From Portunus trituberculatus (taxonomy: Eukaryota > Arthropoda > Malacostraca > Decapoda > Portunidae), in NCBI RefSeq assembly GCF_017591435.1, contig NC_059294.1:12252604-12316603 (forward strand): 64,000 nt of DNA, written 5' to 3'. This document shows, in pieces, positions 13,521 through 27,759 of this stretch. Every line of letters starts with the position of its first letter. Within the stretch, counting starts at the first letter, position 1. The position numbers and the translations under genes were made by a program. The notes under the pieces are model-generated. The model saw only the letters and a program-made list of their open reading frames with translations, ran no database searches and was not told the origin of the DNA.

Positions 13521-14880
13521 CGAAACTGTGATGGTTAGATGATGTGCAGAGGAGAGATGAGTATTTCAGGAGGAGAATGCTGAAGATAGACTCACCAGGC
13601 ATGAGTAAGAGGGGAAGAAGAAGAAAGAAAGTTTATGGATGATTTGAATGAAGCCGTACAGGTGATGCAGTGTAGATGATGCAGAGGACAGAGTGAAATA
13701 GAAGCAAGTGACTCGCTATCGTGACAACTAACAGCAGCAACGAAGAAGTTATGTGATTATGAAAATTATCAAGTATACAATAAGTTCCTATATAAGTATA
13801 GGAGGTACGGTTCCATCTTAACGTTCCATTCGTAAGGTTTCCCACAAATATTAGGAATTATTTTCTAGAATAACTGTATAGAGAAATTTACATACATTGA
13901 GTTAACATATATAGAAGCGATTACCAACTCCTTTATCGCGCAACTGAGATTCATATAATAAGGACACAACTTTATTACACCGTCACGCACGGCGCCACCA
14001 GTTGTTATGACGCTGCCTTCAGGAATAGAGCCAAGCATTTCCTCTCTGGTTCATAACTCTCATAAAGTAAGGAACTTCTGAAGCAACGCACTTTGCCCAT
14101 CGATCCTTCCTCTGCTTGAGATTTCGAAACAGACTCTTTAGAAGTGACCTAAAATTCCTGGGACTGCATATTTGGAAATGTTTGTTTTCTCGCCTCCTAA
14201 AATCGCCTTCCCTTCCCTGTGAACAAAACGTGAGAATACAAGAATGGCTCCTATTTTTGTTCGCAGTGATAAATGATTAGAATGCGTTGAGTGATCGAGT
14301 GGATGTGTCACCGTAAAAAGTAAAGTCCCTATCTCCTTCATCGTGTCCTCCCTTCACTTCACGAAGACTTCCTAACTACCACTTAGCGTTCTTTGGCTCG
14401 GTGTAGCCTTGACTCTTAATGTTCTCCGCTTTCACAGTAAAAAGGAAACTCCAACAACCGGATCTTTGTTTGCAATGATTATTTGTTCACAGAGAGAAAA
14501 GTTGAATATTACCCACCAAATAAGAGGGTGTTTGTCATAGTCATTGCGGTCCAGATGATCCAGATATTATGAATGGAAACACTAGTGCAAGGAGTGAGTA
14601 CGTTAAGCAGCGGTGGGTACCCTCCTTCCCAGCCTCCGCGGCCAGCAGGAAGGCTCGCCACAACTTTCTTGAACTTGTCGGAGGTCCAGCAAACATAGGT
14701 CGGCCCTCACACGGCGCCATCCTTCCCCGCCTCGTCTGATCGCTGGTCAGACTCTCATGACCCGATGCTGTGGCCGTTGGCTCCTGCGGCAACTCGCCAC
14801 ACTCCTACTCCACCGTGCAGTGTGGCAGCCACGCGGCGAAAGGGCGACAAGGAGAAAACCATTACTTATCTTTTTTTTTT
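13521..14880. other. Unique DNA, no gene seen
   Basis: Includes a GC-rich patch at about 14600-14860. Frames on either strand show no recognisable domain, signal peptide or splice-framed exon. No RNA gene seen. Confidence 0.5.
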
Positions 14881-14910
14881 TTTTTTCTTCAACATCTGTG
14901 ACCTTCTGCT

Positions 14911-15052
14911 CTTCGTCTTCCTCCTCCTTCTTCTCCTCCTCCTCCTTTTCCTCTTCCTCTTCCTCTTCCTCTTCCTCTTCCTCTTCCTCTTCCTCTTCCT
15001 CTTCCTCCTCCTCCTCCTCCTCCTCCTCCTCCTCCTCCTCCTCCTCCTCCTC
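14911..15052. repeat. (CTC/CTTCCT)n array
   Basis: CTC and CTT units lead into a CTTCCT hexanucleotide run at about 14950-15008, then (CTC)n at 15009-15051. The poly-Ser and poly-Leu frames are its translation. Confidence 0.93.
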
Positions 15053-15985
15053 TTCAATCTTTTCCACCGCCACGTGGATCCAACTCTCTCCACCCTCATT
15101 CTTTCCTCCAGTCAATTTATTCCCTGCACTGCTAAAGTTTCTTGCGTTGGGTTAAGGATAACTTTAAATCCCTTCAAACTCAAGCATCCCATTCTTCGTC
15201 GTAGTCACTTGCGTCGTTTGTAAGCTTAGCCTCTCTTTCCTCTCACATTTTCTCCTTCATTTCCTTCCTTCCCTCTCGTATGTTTCATTTTCGTTTCCTC
15301 GGTTCCTACACATCCTTACATTGCGTCTTTAAGTATATCCTTCCCGTCCTTCCTGTTTCTCTTATCTCTCGTCCTCCACATCCCTTCGCTTCCTGTCAGT
15401 GACCTTCCCGCCATGAGGAATCGAGGGCCAGGAGTGAGGGAGAGACTTGGCAGCGCTGCGAGTCTCGAATTTACTCTCGTGATGGAATTTTTCTGATTAA
15501 TCGTATTTTACAAAGAAATTGGAAGTCGGACTACGTATTCACGGAGGGAGTGGAGGAAGATGAGGGGAGAGTGAGGAAAGGAAAGGGAGGATTAGGAAAG
15601 GTGTTCAGAGTTACGTGTGATTAGTTTTCTTCCTTCTTTCAGTTATAATTGAATGCTACGGTTTCTCTTTTTTTATCTTTATTTTGTCGTGGATTTCTTT
15701 TTTCATACCCGTTAAAAAAATTATTTGGTTAGCTTCGTGTTGACTTGCCGACGACGTGATGTAATTGGAGTAGCTGTCAAGAAAAGTCACTGTCATCACG
15801 TAGAACCATCCAAGCACCGATACTCACCTCGATCCTCACCCGCTGGTCCGTCACAGTTTTATTTTTCAGCGTAACGATCAAGACAGCTTTTTCTTCACCT
15901 CGTCGTCTTTGAGATAAATTATTCACTATTCAAATGAGTTTGTTTATGAGAAAGTTAGTCAATATCAAGATGACTTCTCCCTCAC
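15053..15985. other. Unique DNA, no gene seen
   Basis: C/T-rich at first, then mixed. No element or conserved frame recognised. Confidence 0.5.
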
Positions 15986-15987
15986 AG

Positions 15988-16330
15988 CTGTTGATATTGT
16001 TGCGTAAGAATAAGAGAAAAGAAGATAGCAGACCTTGATATTTTTCCAGTAGTTGATGTTATAAGACAAGTAGAAAAGGAAAGAAGGAAGAATTCAACAT
16101 TTTCACTAGTATTGTTGATATTGATACACGAAAAAAAAGAAAGGTTTCAATATTCTTAGTAGCGTTGTTGATTTGGTTACAAGAATAGATAAAAAGAGAA
16201 AAATACAACATATCCAAGTAACTTTGTTGATATTATTACACCAGAGGAAGCAGAATATAAGTTAAAGCCAAAGAAATTAAATACTTCAATTTTTCAGTGC
16301 TCTTCTTGATCTGATCAACAACAATAAACT
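15988..16330. repeat. Degenerate ~60-bp minisatellite
   Basis: The word GTTGATATTGTTACA, with variants, recurs with TTGAT starting near 15991, 16053, 16115, 16168, 16227 and 16307. It alternates with an A-rich filler and a TTCAATATTTTTCAGTA-like word. Spacing is 53-80 bp, mostly about 60. Confidence 0.65.
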
Positions 16331-16559
16331 AAAAAGAAAAAAGAAAAAAACATTAAAAAGACTACATCATTATTCAGTAGTCTTTTTCGTCCTTGCTTCT
16401 CGTTGGTGTCATTGAGTCTGTTATAGGTAGGAGCGTCACAGGGCGGCGGTTCATTAGGACAGTACTCACAGTGACGGGACTAAAAGTGTTACTATTACTA
16501 AGAAGCTTCCAGGAACACAGGCCCACTTCAATTTCACAGTCTGGGTGAGTAGTATGGTG

Positions 16560-16689
16560 TGTTCCTCAAGTGGTGAAGGAGGCGCAGGAGGAGGACGAGG
16601 AGGAGGAGAAGGAAGAAGAAGAAGAAGAAGAAAAGAAGAAGAAGAAGAAGAAGAAGAAGAAGAAGAAGAAGAAGAAGAAGAGAAGGAGA

Positions 16690-16734
<45 letters not shown>

Positions 16735-16760
16735 CAATGTTGATGATGATTTTCTTCTTC
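16560..16760. repeat. (GGA)(GAA)n(GTT)n compound array
   Basis: GGA-rich at 16575-16608, GAA/AAG units at 16609-16682, then (GTT)n at about 16690-16734 and decayed GAT/TTC triplets. Flanking frames give poly-Glu and poly-Asn only. Confidence 0.93.
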
Positions 16761-17046
16761 ATCATCTTAACTATTTTTCCTTCTTCTTCGACAACCATCA
16801 AACAATAGCAACGAAAACAACAGTGACAACAGCAAGAGTAATCAAGCCATCCAAACTTGGAAACCAATTAATGCAGCAAAACCCAAAACAACACAAATAA
16901 CAAAACTTCACTCTATCACTGCATTTCTGATTTACGGCGCCATCACGTAGTCTTGGAGAAACAATCGCAGAACAACGGAATAAAAACAGAGAGAGAAATG
17001 AGAAGAGAGAACAGGAAAAACGTAATTGGAAAGTAAAACAGGAAAG

Positions 17047-17051
<5 letters not shown>

Positions 17052-17082
<31 letters not shown>

Positions 17083-17136
17083 ATATCTGTCTCCCACAAG
17101 TGTCTCCCGCCTAATGACCAAAGTTTCCTGGTTTTT

Positions 17137-17205
<69 letters not shown>

Positions 17206-17303
17206 ACAAGTTTTCTGTCTCCTTTCGACCAGTTTCTCCTGACTGATCTAATTACCAGTTGAATTGAAGAGGTATGATAAGAGTGTAGCATCTCAACGCG
17301 CTG

Positions 17304-17372
<69 letters not shown>
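17052..17372. repeat. (GA)n and two (CT)n tracts
   Basis: (GA)n at 17052-17079, (CT)n at 17141-17200 and (CT)n at 17305-17372. The first pair is inverted (GA then CT, 61 bp apart) and could fold into a stem. Confidence 0.93.
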
Positions 17373-17374
<2 letters not shown>

Positions 17375-17910
17375 CATCCTGCTTGTCTTAACTTTAGATT
17401 AGATAGTGTAGCTTGTCACAAACACCCTCGTAATGTTTGCTAGTATCTTTCTCTCTTCTGTTTCCTCTTTCCCTCATTCTATTTACCTTCCTTTTCATTG
17501 CTTGTTATCTTCTCTTTTTTTTCTTTTCTCCCTCTAGGAACCATGTCACTTATTTTTCTCTCTTCTTCCAGATTTTGTTAACTTTCCTTACTCCTTTCCC
17601 TTTTTTCTTTCCTATGCAAATCTCTTCCTTTTCATGCGCCCTATTTCTCCTCCCCTCCTGGTGCTTTTATCCTTCCTTCTCTCCTCTCCCTGGCATACAC
17701 TATTACTCCTAATTCCAGTCCCCTTTCGTGCTACTCTCTTCTCCCTTCCTATTCACACCATTTTTTTTTTCTTACAATGTGTGTGTTCTATTTTTTTCTC
17801 TAGGTTTTGTTACCCTCCTTTATGTTTCCTTCCTGTAGTTCTCTTTATCTTCCTTCCTTCCCTCCCACTTCTCCCTTTCTCTCTCCCTTCCTCTCTCCCT
17901 CTCTCGGCGC
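17373..17910. other. Pyrimidine-rich unique DNA
   Basis: Strongly C/T-biased + strand without a fixed period. Frames are Phe/Leu/Ser-rich by composition only. Confidence 0.55.
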
Positions 17911-18779
17911 ATGACGAAAAGACATTAACTCATTACGTTCCCCAAGTAATGAGAAGGTGCAAGGGAGGCGGCCATTAGCTGAACTTTGGGCATAATGAAA
18001 TTAATTTAAAGGCAGGAAGCAAATTAGCTATATCATCGAGAGTTTACCTGAATTATCTAATGCTGCTGCGAAAATTAGAGGGTTAAGATTCAGACTGAAG
18101 AGGTAAATGTTCCTGGCGTGTTTACTTTCAAGGAAGGAGTGAAGTCTGGTGTGTTATTAAGTGCTTGTCTTGATACCCTGCTGTGAAGATTGGAAGGTTA
18201 AGATGCATGTACGCGAAGGTTTAGTCTTGAGGGGGAGATATACAAAAGTTGAAGGTGAAAAGTAATCTAAGTAATTATCTGAGCTATTTTTGCTGTGACG
18301 TATTAGGTTATGATATGACGTAGGTTGAGATTGAATTTTTTAGTAGGTATATGGAGCAAGTTTGTTATTTTTTAGATGTAATATAAACCGGGAATTTATC
18401 TTGTGGTGTTTTTTTTCTACAAGTTTAAGAATATAGGTAAAAAAAAAATGGTTCCAGAAAGATAAAAGTGTTAAGAAATTTTAATATTAACCAAATGACT
18501 GTTGTGACTTCTAAAATTAAAAAAAATACTGCAATACAAGTTTACAATATAACTTTGAGACACACCACTGAATGACCTCTTTCCTTTAGGCTTAAACTCT
18601 ACATAGCATTACTGACTTGGAATACTCTAATGAACATCGCTTTTCCACCAAACACCAAACCATACACTACCATACAGACTAAAATCATATTAAACATTTA
18701 CCTATACAAGCGTCAATGAAAATTAAAAGATCAGAACATTAATTAGAATCCAACACTCAATGCTGGACGTATAAAGGAA

Positions 18780-18780
<1 letters not shown>
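17911..18780. other. AT-rich unique DNA with a decayed duplication
   Basis: A GCTGCTG...GGTTAAGAT...GAAGAGG segment at about 18062-18103 is echoed at 18177-18219 (period about 115 bp), suggesting an old tandem duplication. Otherwise no gene or element is recognised. Confidence 0.45.

Positions 18781-18785
<5 letters not shown>

Positions 18786-18830
<45 letters not shown>
18786..18830. repeat. (TG)n microsatellite
   Basis: Perfect TG run of about 22 units. Confidence 0.94.
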
Positions 18831-18832
<2 letters not shown>

Positions 18833-19040
18833 GCATACATAGGTAGTGAGACACCATATCAAGACACAAGTTAGGGGAGCATCACCAGCAGCAGCAACAG
18901 CAACAGCAGGCGAGGAGCGGGACGAGGACGCGGCGAAGGGGAAAGAGAGGAAAGTTGTAGTTTCGATGAATAGTTGATGAGGGATAAGGAAGATTAAAGT
19001 GAACACGAAAATGCCTGCGTAGCGAATAGTGGTGGAGAGA

Positions 19041-19061
19041 GATAGATAGATAGATAGATAA

Positions 19062-19130
<69 letters not shown>
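19041..19130. repeat. (GATA)n adjoining (GA)n
   Basis: GATA units at 19041-19068 pass directly into a GA run at 19069-19130. Confidence 0.94.
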
Positions 19131-19134
<4 letters not shown>

Positions 19135-19598
19135 TTATAAAGAAAGCTTGCAAGGTGATGATAACCAGCCGTTTTTATACATGCCACTGGATGCAAATGC
19201 GGAAAGACGGGGAAGCAGGAGAGGAAAGACGAAATAGAAGGAAGAGAAAGGCGGAAAAATCAACAGATGGGATTATGGGAAAAGGAAGGGGAGACGATGG
19301 AAATAAGATGCAAATAATTAGAGGATCTGATCACGATAGGGAGAGGAAGGAGGAAAGGTGCCAACAAAGAAAGAGTGACGCAAGGAAGGGAGTGATAGAG
19401 GGAAGTGCTTAAAGATAATGCACGTAAAAGTGATAAGATAATCTGATTACCCCAACAAGAAATATAATAAAAATATACGATAACGGGAAGAAAATAAGAA
19501 ACAAAAATAGTTAAGGCATCAGAAAATTCATGAAAGTATAAATTGAATTGACAAAATATTAAGACGATAAAACAAAATCGGACAAATTAAAAAGCCCA

Positions 19599-19600
<2 letters not shown>
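19131..19600. other. Purine-rich unique DNA
   Basis: G/A-rich. The Arg/Lys-rich + frame is compositional. Nothing recognised. Confidence 0.5.

Positions 19601-19601
<1 letters not shown>

Positions 19602-19664
<63 letters not shown>
19602..19664. repeat. (GA)n microsatellite
   Basis: Perfect GA run. A second, shorter one lies at 19892-19920, with A/G-rich DNA between. Confidence 0.94.
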
Positions 19665-19668
<4 letters not shown>

Positions 19669-20030
19669 GGACGTAACGAAGGGGCATGAAAATAAAATAA
19701 AAAATAAAAAGGGAAAAGGGTATAGATAGCAAAAAAAAAAATGGGAAAAAATAACCAGAAAAATAAAGGTGTTGGTGGATGGAGGGACGGAAGGAAGGAA
19801 GGACGCGAGGAGGGGAAGAGCGAATGCGTTGATTTGAGGGAGGCAGCGTGAAGTAAAAGTTTAATTTAATGAAGGAAAGAGAGGCAGGGTGAAAGAGAGA
19901 GAGAGAGAGAGAGAGAGAGATGTCAGCAGGGATAGGACAGACTTAAGTATTGATTGATTAAAGAGTAAATTCGGTGACACAGGACACCAAAAATATAAGA
20001 AAAAAAATACTATTCAATTAGGAGATCACT

Positions 20031-20082
20031 ACCACCACCACCACCACCACCACCACCACCACCACCACCACCACCACCACCA
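20031..20082. repeat. (CCA)n microsatellite
   Basis: Perfect CCA/ACC run of about 17 units, followed by a T run at about 20121-20138. Confidence 0.94.
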
Positions 20083-20239
20083 AGAACACTTTCCTACAGT
20101 ACTTTTCTTTTACTTTGCCGTTTTTTTTTTTTTTTTTTCGTTGTGAGAATTAAAAGTTTCCTTGACCGCCTGGTTTACCGAGGCTGTGTGATCATGTCAG
20201 GCCTGTGGAACCGAAAGCCAAATGATCAGGGACAGAAAG

Positions 20240-20663
20240 ACACACACAGGAAGAGCATAGGCAGGTAGACAGACGGAGACAGGTAGATAAACACAAGGAG
20301 GGAATACGAGAGATTGAGAGCTGGATAGGAAGACAGCCAAACGAGCACCGAATTCATTAATGTATAGATAGACACACAGAAAAGCGTTTACTTCATTCCT
20401 TCTCTACTGTCACTGAAGCGGAAAATAGACAACAGATATGCAAGTAGACAGATAGAAAACAGTTGAAATTTACAGTAAAATTCACAATTCTGACATACTT
20501 ACAATGATTACAGACAGATAGACAGAAGCAAAAGTAGAGATAGACATATAGACAGACAGACAGACAGAGAAACAAGCACTGAAAATCATGTCTCACTGCG
20601 AACGGATAAACAGACGTAGAATATAAATAAATACCTAATCCGTAACCACATATAAATAAACAG

Positions 20664-20710
<47 letters not shown>

Positions 20711-20711
20711 G
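20240..20711. repeat. Degenerate (GACA/GATA)n tetranucleotide field
   Basis: ACAG, GATA and GACA words recur in loose 4-bp phase for about 470 bp, ending in a clean (GACA)n run at 20661-20711. The clean run is probably the young end of an old tetranucleotide array. Confidence 0.7.
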
Positions 20712-20833
20712 TTATACCAGCAATTATCTCAAACATCGTGACGTTCCGCAGTGTTGCCAAGAAGAGTTAGCATAAATACATATTCATTTGAGTCTCAAAG
20801 GCCAGAGTGAAACCATGTTGTGTCCATACTGAA

Positions 20834-20835
<2 letters not shown>

Positions 20836-20898
<63 letters not shown>

Positions 20899-20964
20899 CC
20901 TTCCCCACGTTTCTTTTTCCTTGTTTTTCATTTTTTCCCTTTATTTTTACATTTCATTTTTCTT

Positions 20965-21031
<67 letters not shown>
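20836..21031. repeat. Two (CT)n tracts
   Basis: CT runs at 20836-20894 and 20970-21031 separated by T-rich DNA. Confidence 0.95.
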
Positions 21032-21032
<1 letters not shown>

Positions 21033-21063
21033 AACCTCCTTTCACGGTGATTATACGCTGATA

Positions 21064-21365
<302 letters not shown>

Positions 21366-21412
21366 TATCGCGCTGTATATTAATGCCAAAAATAGACCAG
21401 TGAGATAATAGC

Positions 21413-21462
<50 letters not shown>

Positions 21463-21500
21463 GTATTTCTTTTCTATTATAAGTGTTATTTCCTCTTCTT

Positions 21501-21557
<57 letters not shown>
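21413..21557. repeat. (GA)n and (CT)n inverted pair
   Basis: (GA)n at 21413-21458 and (CT)n at 21505-21557, 46 bp apart and complementary; a potential stem-loop. Confidence 0.94.
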
Positions 21558-21562
<5 letters not shown>

Positions 21563-21750
21563 CGTCCCTTAGCTTGTAATTTCGTTTCCTCCTCGTAATT
21601 TTTTTCCTGTTTCTCTTTCATCGTCGTAAAATCAAAGGACAGCGCCGACATTTTTTTCTTTCTCTTTTTTTTCTCGTTTTTACTTGTCGCCTTCAACCGT
21701 TATGGATTTTTTTTTTTTTTAGCTTTAATATATGGTTGATTGGAGGTCAG

Positions 21751-21751
<1 letters not shown>

Positions 21752-21799
<48 letters not shown>
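21752..21799. repeat. (AC)n microsatellite
   Basis: Perfect AC run of about 24 units. Confidence 0.95.
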
Positions 21800-21802
<3 letters not shown>

Positions 21803-22091
21803 CTTATCTTTTGTTTGTTTCACTTGAATAAAACATAATGCATTTTTTTTTTTTACTCTCGATGTTCTTTTGTTCTTTATCCTTTCATATTAAATTACTG
21901 ATCGTGAACAGCTATATTAACCTCAATTTCTCTTCTTTATTGTTCATTTTTCTCCAATACCTGTTTTTTTTTTTCTTTCTTTTCATTTTCGTTTTAACAT
22001 TTTTTTTTTCTTGATCCGTTTATCTTTACATTCGATATTGTTACCTTTTGCTTCCCTCTTCTGTTGTTATTTTTTTTTTTATTTCTGCATC

Positions 22092-22148
<57 letters not shown>

Positions 22149-22696
22149 AACGGTACTTCTCCATCGTGTTTCAGTTTTTTTCTTCTTCCTTCGAGAATTG
22201 TAATGATCTTTCGTCCCTCTCATCGTACCACTCGGCCCCAGATTATCGCACACGCAGCCTCCCACGCCACTTAATCTTCCACTTTTCTACTCTTTCACCT
22301 TCTTAACTTCTCCTTGTGTCAGTCTTCTTTACTTCTTATCTATTCTACTCTTATTCTGCGGTATTATTTTGTCTTTTCTTTCTATTTATCTATTTTTCTT
22401 TTGTATTTTTCTGTAATCTTTGTTATCTCCTCATTCTCTTCTTCAATCCTTCACTTTAAACTTTCCTCATCTACATCATACTCATTCTTCATCATCACGC
22501 CTCTTCACTGCCAGAGGGAGGGATAAATGAGGAGAAACCTTGCTTTATTTCTATCTTGTTCCTCAGGTATCCTCATTTTAGATTCATAAATGTTGTAGTA
22601 ATTGTTTCAATCTCCTTCCTTCATTCTCACCATCAACAACACTTTTTCCGCATCGAGATCATTATTATCACCACTAAATCGTACAACACCCTCATT
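21800..22696. other. T-rich DNA with one (CT)n, no gene seen
   Basis: Contains (CT)n at 22095-22145 and many T runs. Frames are compositional. It ends at MITE copy 2. Confidence 0.55.
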
Positions 22697-22908
22697 TTAA
22701 CCCTTTCATTACTGGGACACATTTTTACTACGAGTTTTGGGTATGATTAGACAATTTTATTTACATTAACAAGATTTATCGAGGTCAGAAGATTAATGGC
22801 CAGAGTCTTCACTATCTTAATCCCCACATAGGATTTTAAAACTGTATCAAATCGCCAAATAGTAAGCAGAATGAATATGAAAACACTTTATGGTACTGAA
22901 GAGATTAA
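22697..22908 (+). mobile_element. MITE copy 2, TTAA-flanked
   Basis: A 212-bp element, TTAA at 22697-22700 and 22905-22908. The left end is TTAACCCTTTCATTACTGGG; the right end reverse-complemented is TTAATCTCTTCAGTACCATA. Internal landmarks shared with the other copies include GGTCAGAAGATTAATGGCC, AGTCTTCACTAT and GAATGAATATGAAAAC. There is no open frame, so it is non-autonomous. Confidence 0.85.
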
Positions 22909-23416
<508 letters not shown>

Positions 23417-23627
23417 AAAAATATACCTAAAAATAACGAATGAAAAAAAAAGTAAGAAAGAGAAAACGAGAAATGGGCGTGATAGAAGAGGTAGTTGGTG
23501 GTAGAAGTGGTGAGAGAGGTGGAGGTGGTATATATGTGCGTGGTGGGGCGCGGTGACCAGACCAATGGAGAACAGTAGCAGGACGTCCCGAGGGAAACTG
23601 TATTTATGAAGACGAATAGTGGGAAAG

Positions 23628-24065
23628 TGGTGGTGGTGATGGTGGTGGTGGTGGTGGTGGTGGTGGTGGTGGTGTTGCGGCCACTGGAGTTGGAGGAGGA
23701 GGAGGAATAGGTGGAGGAGAAAGAAGAATAGGGTTAGGAAGGGGGGTTGGATGGAGAAGGAGGAGGAGGAGGAGGAAGTGGAGGAGGAGGGGGGAGAAGA
23801 GGAGGAGGAGAAGAGAAAAAATAGTTTTAGGAAGAGGAGTAAGAGGAGAAAAAATAGGAGCATATATGAAAAACTTATTCCGAAAGGCCTGTTGGCTGGT
23901 AAATGTAGGAAGAGGAAGAGGAGGAAGAAGGATGAGAGAGGAGGAGGAGGAGGAGGAGAAAGTATAATAAGAAAAAGGAGGAGGATGAAATGAAAAGATG
24001 AGAAAGAGGAACAGAAGATGAAGGAGGAAGACGAATAGAAGGAGGATGAGAAAGAAGAGAAGAAG
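23628..24065. repeat. (GGT)n and (GGA)n purine-rich block
   Basis: GGT run at 23628-23673, then GGA/GAA-rich DNA with clean GGA stretches at about 23757-23812 and 23938-23960. Poly-His, Pro and Leu frames on the minus strand are shadows. Confidence 0.85.
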
Positions 24066-24139
24066 GAAGGAAGAGGAGAAAAAACAACACAAGAGAGAAA
24101 AAACAGAAGAAATAACCACTAAAACCATAAATTCCCAAC

Positions 24140-24142
<3 letters not shown>

Positions 24143-24210
<68 letters not shown>
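24143..24210. repeat. (AC)n microsatellite
   Basis: Perfect AC run of about 34 units. Confidence 0.96.
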
Positions 24211-24212
<2 letters not shown>

Positions 24213-24339
24213 GCTCCTTACAAATCATGGGATCAGTAGGACTTGGAGGCGTGAATTAGCCACCCCTGAGGACGCCCAAGGGAACGGGAGGAAAGGAGAG
24301 AGGAGGAGGAGGAAAGGGGATAAGGAAGATTTGAACCGA

Positions 24340-24369
24340 GGAGGAGGAGGAGGAGGAGGAGGAGGAGGA
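24340..24369. repeat. (GGA)n microsatellite
   Basis: About 10 GGA units in G/A-rich DNA. T-rich unique DNA follows to 24660. Confidence 0.92.
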
Positions 24370-24655
24370 AGCAGCTGGGAACATTTTTTTCAAGATATTA
24401 AAATGGTTCCTCTCAATTTTGTGCCTGGATCTTTTGTTTTTAGTTTTTTTCCTCTTTTTTTTTCCTTCTCTTATATCGTAACTTTGGTCGACGTTGATAA
24501 ATATTTTGTTTTTTATGTTTTTTTTCGTTTTTTTTTTTTACGTTTTCCTTCCCTTTTCGGATTCTCATGTTACGGTTGTTAGCTTTTTGTTTTGTTTTTT
24601 TTATTCGTTTTTTTTTTCGATTCTGTTATGCTTTGAGGGAAAGTTTTTTTTTATT

Positions 24656-24957
<302 letters not shown>

Positions 24958-25126
24958 CCGTCTCTTCCCTTGTTCTCTTCCCTACTATGGAAAGAAATTT
25001 ATCTTTTTTAGAGACGTAAATAAAGCGCAGCAGTTATTCACCAGTTAATTAAACAAAGAAAAAGAGCTTTATGTTTCTATTCTTCCTCATTTTTCCTTTT
25101 TATTTTTTGTACGGATGGCTAATGGC

Positions 25127-25313
<187 letters not shown>

Positions 25314-25377
25314 GGCAGCAACAACAAGATCACAAACTCAACTTATGATGATATATTAGTGGAGGAAGAGGAGGCAA

Positions 25378-25876
25378 CTCAGGAGGAGGAGGAGGAGGAG
25401 GAGGAGGAGGAGGAGGCACAGAGCTAAGACTGAGAAAGAGAAGCAGAGAGACAGAGAGACAGAGAGGTGAGATGGCGGGTACGTGAGACCAAGGCTGAAG
25501 ACACTGAGTGGTCTGATGATAATAGAAGCTTAATTAATATCTTCCCTCGCTAATTGCCACCCATCAAAGGAGATAACCTGAAGTTGGCCGCCGCATCTAA
25601 CCACCTTGTTAGGATACTTGACAGTTATCGTTGGGATGCTGGTGACGGGAGGGGGAGGCTGCGGTAGAGAGGGAGTTGGTGACTGGTATTGCAGGTAGGG
25701 CAGGAGGAGGAGGAGGAGGAAGAAGACAGTCTAGAGTACAAAGGAGAGGTAATAGCACTGGATCTAATCGTTTTCGTAAGGCTGTCAAGTGAGTTAGGAA
25801 GAGGAAGAGATAGAGGGAAGAGAAGGAAGGGGGAATACTAGGATGTAAAAGAGAGAAATATTAAAGAAATAGATGC

Positions 25877-25920
<44 letters not shown>
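25378..25920. repeat. (GGA)n and (TAG)n tracts around unique DNA
   Basis: (GGA)n at 25382-25416, a short (GGA)n at about 25703-25720, and (TAG/GTA)n at 25878-25920, separated by G/A-rich unique DNA. Confidence 0.85.
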
Positions 25921-27313
25921 AACCGCCACTATTACTCCATCCTCCCTCATCCCACCTCGTATTCATCCTTCCTCCATATGTCTCTCCACCGGTATTATTC
26001 TCACTTTATTCACTGGCTTCCTTTTTTGTCCGGCAACACATGTGGTTTTAGCAGCAACGAGTGAACATCATTTTCCTAGTGTCGGCCTGCCTCGCGTACG
26101 TGTGTGTGCGTGTATGCATGTGTACGTGAGTGTGCGCGTGTCTGACTTTTCTCTGTTGCTTCCGCTCATGCACATACGGTCTGCTTGCCGCTGGCCCACC
26201 GCTGCCGCCACGGGAGTGTGTTCTAGGTAATGTATCATTCGAGCCCTTTATCTGTCTGCCCCCATTTGGAAATCAACCTTGCTGCTGCTCTTGTTCTCGC
26301 TAACCCACCATCCCGCCACGTTAGATATTTATGAGTGAAGCGTATTCGTATTTGTGTTTCCTTTTAGCCGCACGAGCGAGGCAGACGATATGTGAAATTA
26401 CCCCAGATAGTGGTCGGGGAGTCAAATTTACATACAGAGTCATGGAAACCGTGGAAACGGAAAATAATTTCAGCCTGGTGTATTCTCTTTTTCACGGCAT
26501 TATTGATGCAGTTATTTTTTGCCTCTAGAGAGCGAGGCGAGTATGAGTGGCGGAGCACACACCCTCACGCCGCGGTTATTGATCGACCTTTGACAGCTGT
26601 GCTCCCCGCGTGCAGGCCTCGTGCCCAGGGGGAGCTGCTTCACCCTTGCTCTCAGTACTACCAAATCGAACCCCGCTGAATCTTCATGACCTTATTTGTC
26701 ACGGAGCTTCAATAGTATGTCTTCTTCTGTTGCTCTTTTTCTTATAAATATCAGTACCTTTTCCAGTGATGTTTGCTTGCTGTACCCGTATTCTTCCCTT
26801 GCCTCGATCTCCGTGAACATAATTCATTACCACATATTTCCGAAGACGGTCCATTACACACACGCCTGGCCAGACTCGTCCTCCTTGCATTGAACACTTT
26901 ATTCAACTACAGTCTCGAGGTCCTCAGCTCGCTTTTTAGCTCAGCTGAAGTTTCTTTCAACGTTAAATTCAAAAAGTCAGTTTAGTTATGAATTTCAGAC
27001 TTAAAATTGCCCTTTCATCTCTGACTCCTTGCAGAGCACCGCAAGAGTACAGCGTGAAGACTTTGGGAGTCATGCAATCAGAAAAGTCTTCTGAACCTGC
27101 ATGTTGATGAATAGTAACTCGCATGGATTTTATTTTCACTACAAGAGTCACTAGTTCAGCGTGGGGTAGAGACGTCAAGCTTTGGGTTCATGGAGAGCGG
27201 CGGCGTAGCGGGAGGAAACCAAACTCAGACTCCTGCCCTTCCTCGCACCTCCGGCAGACGTGTGCTGGGACTTGTAATTTATTGGGGGGGATCTGAAACA
27301 AAGAGAGGCGCAC
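25921..27313. other. Largest SSR-poor stretch in this half; no gene recognised
   Basis: Relatively GC-rich, especially about 26050-26680. A small GT/GC-variant patch lies at 26096-26142. Frames at 26331-26679 are longer than chance in AT-rich DNA but show no domain, signal peptide or codon regularity that I recognise. It could hold an exon or a regulatory region; nothing visible decides this. Confidence 0.4.
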
Positions 27314-27665
<352 letters not shown>

Positions 27666-27759
27666 AACAATGCACTCCCTCCTCCCTGTTCTTGATCGTC
27701 AGCTGAAGTGGGTTTCGTGAATCACTAGCCATAAAATCTGCTCCACGTTCTGCTCTTAC

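Noticed and set aside
14757..15223. Overlapping 132- and 152-codon frames starting in GC-rich DNA
   Set aside because: Most of their length is the CTC/CTTCCT array and pyrimidine-rich flank; the short 5' part has no recognisable motif.
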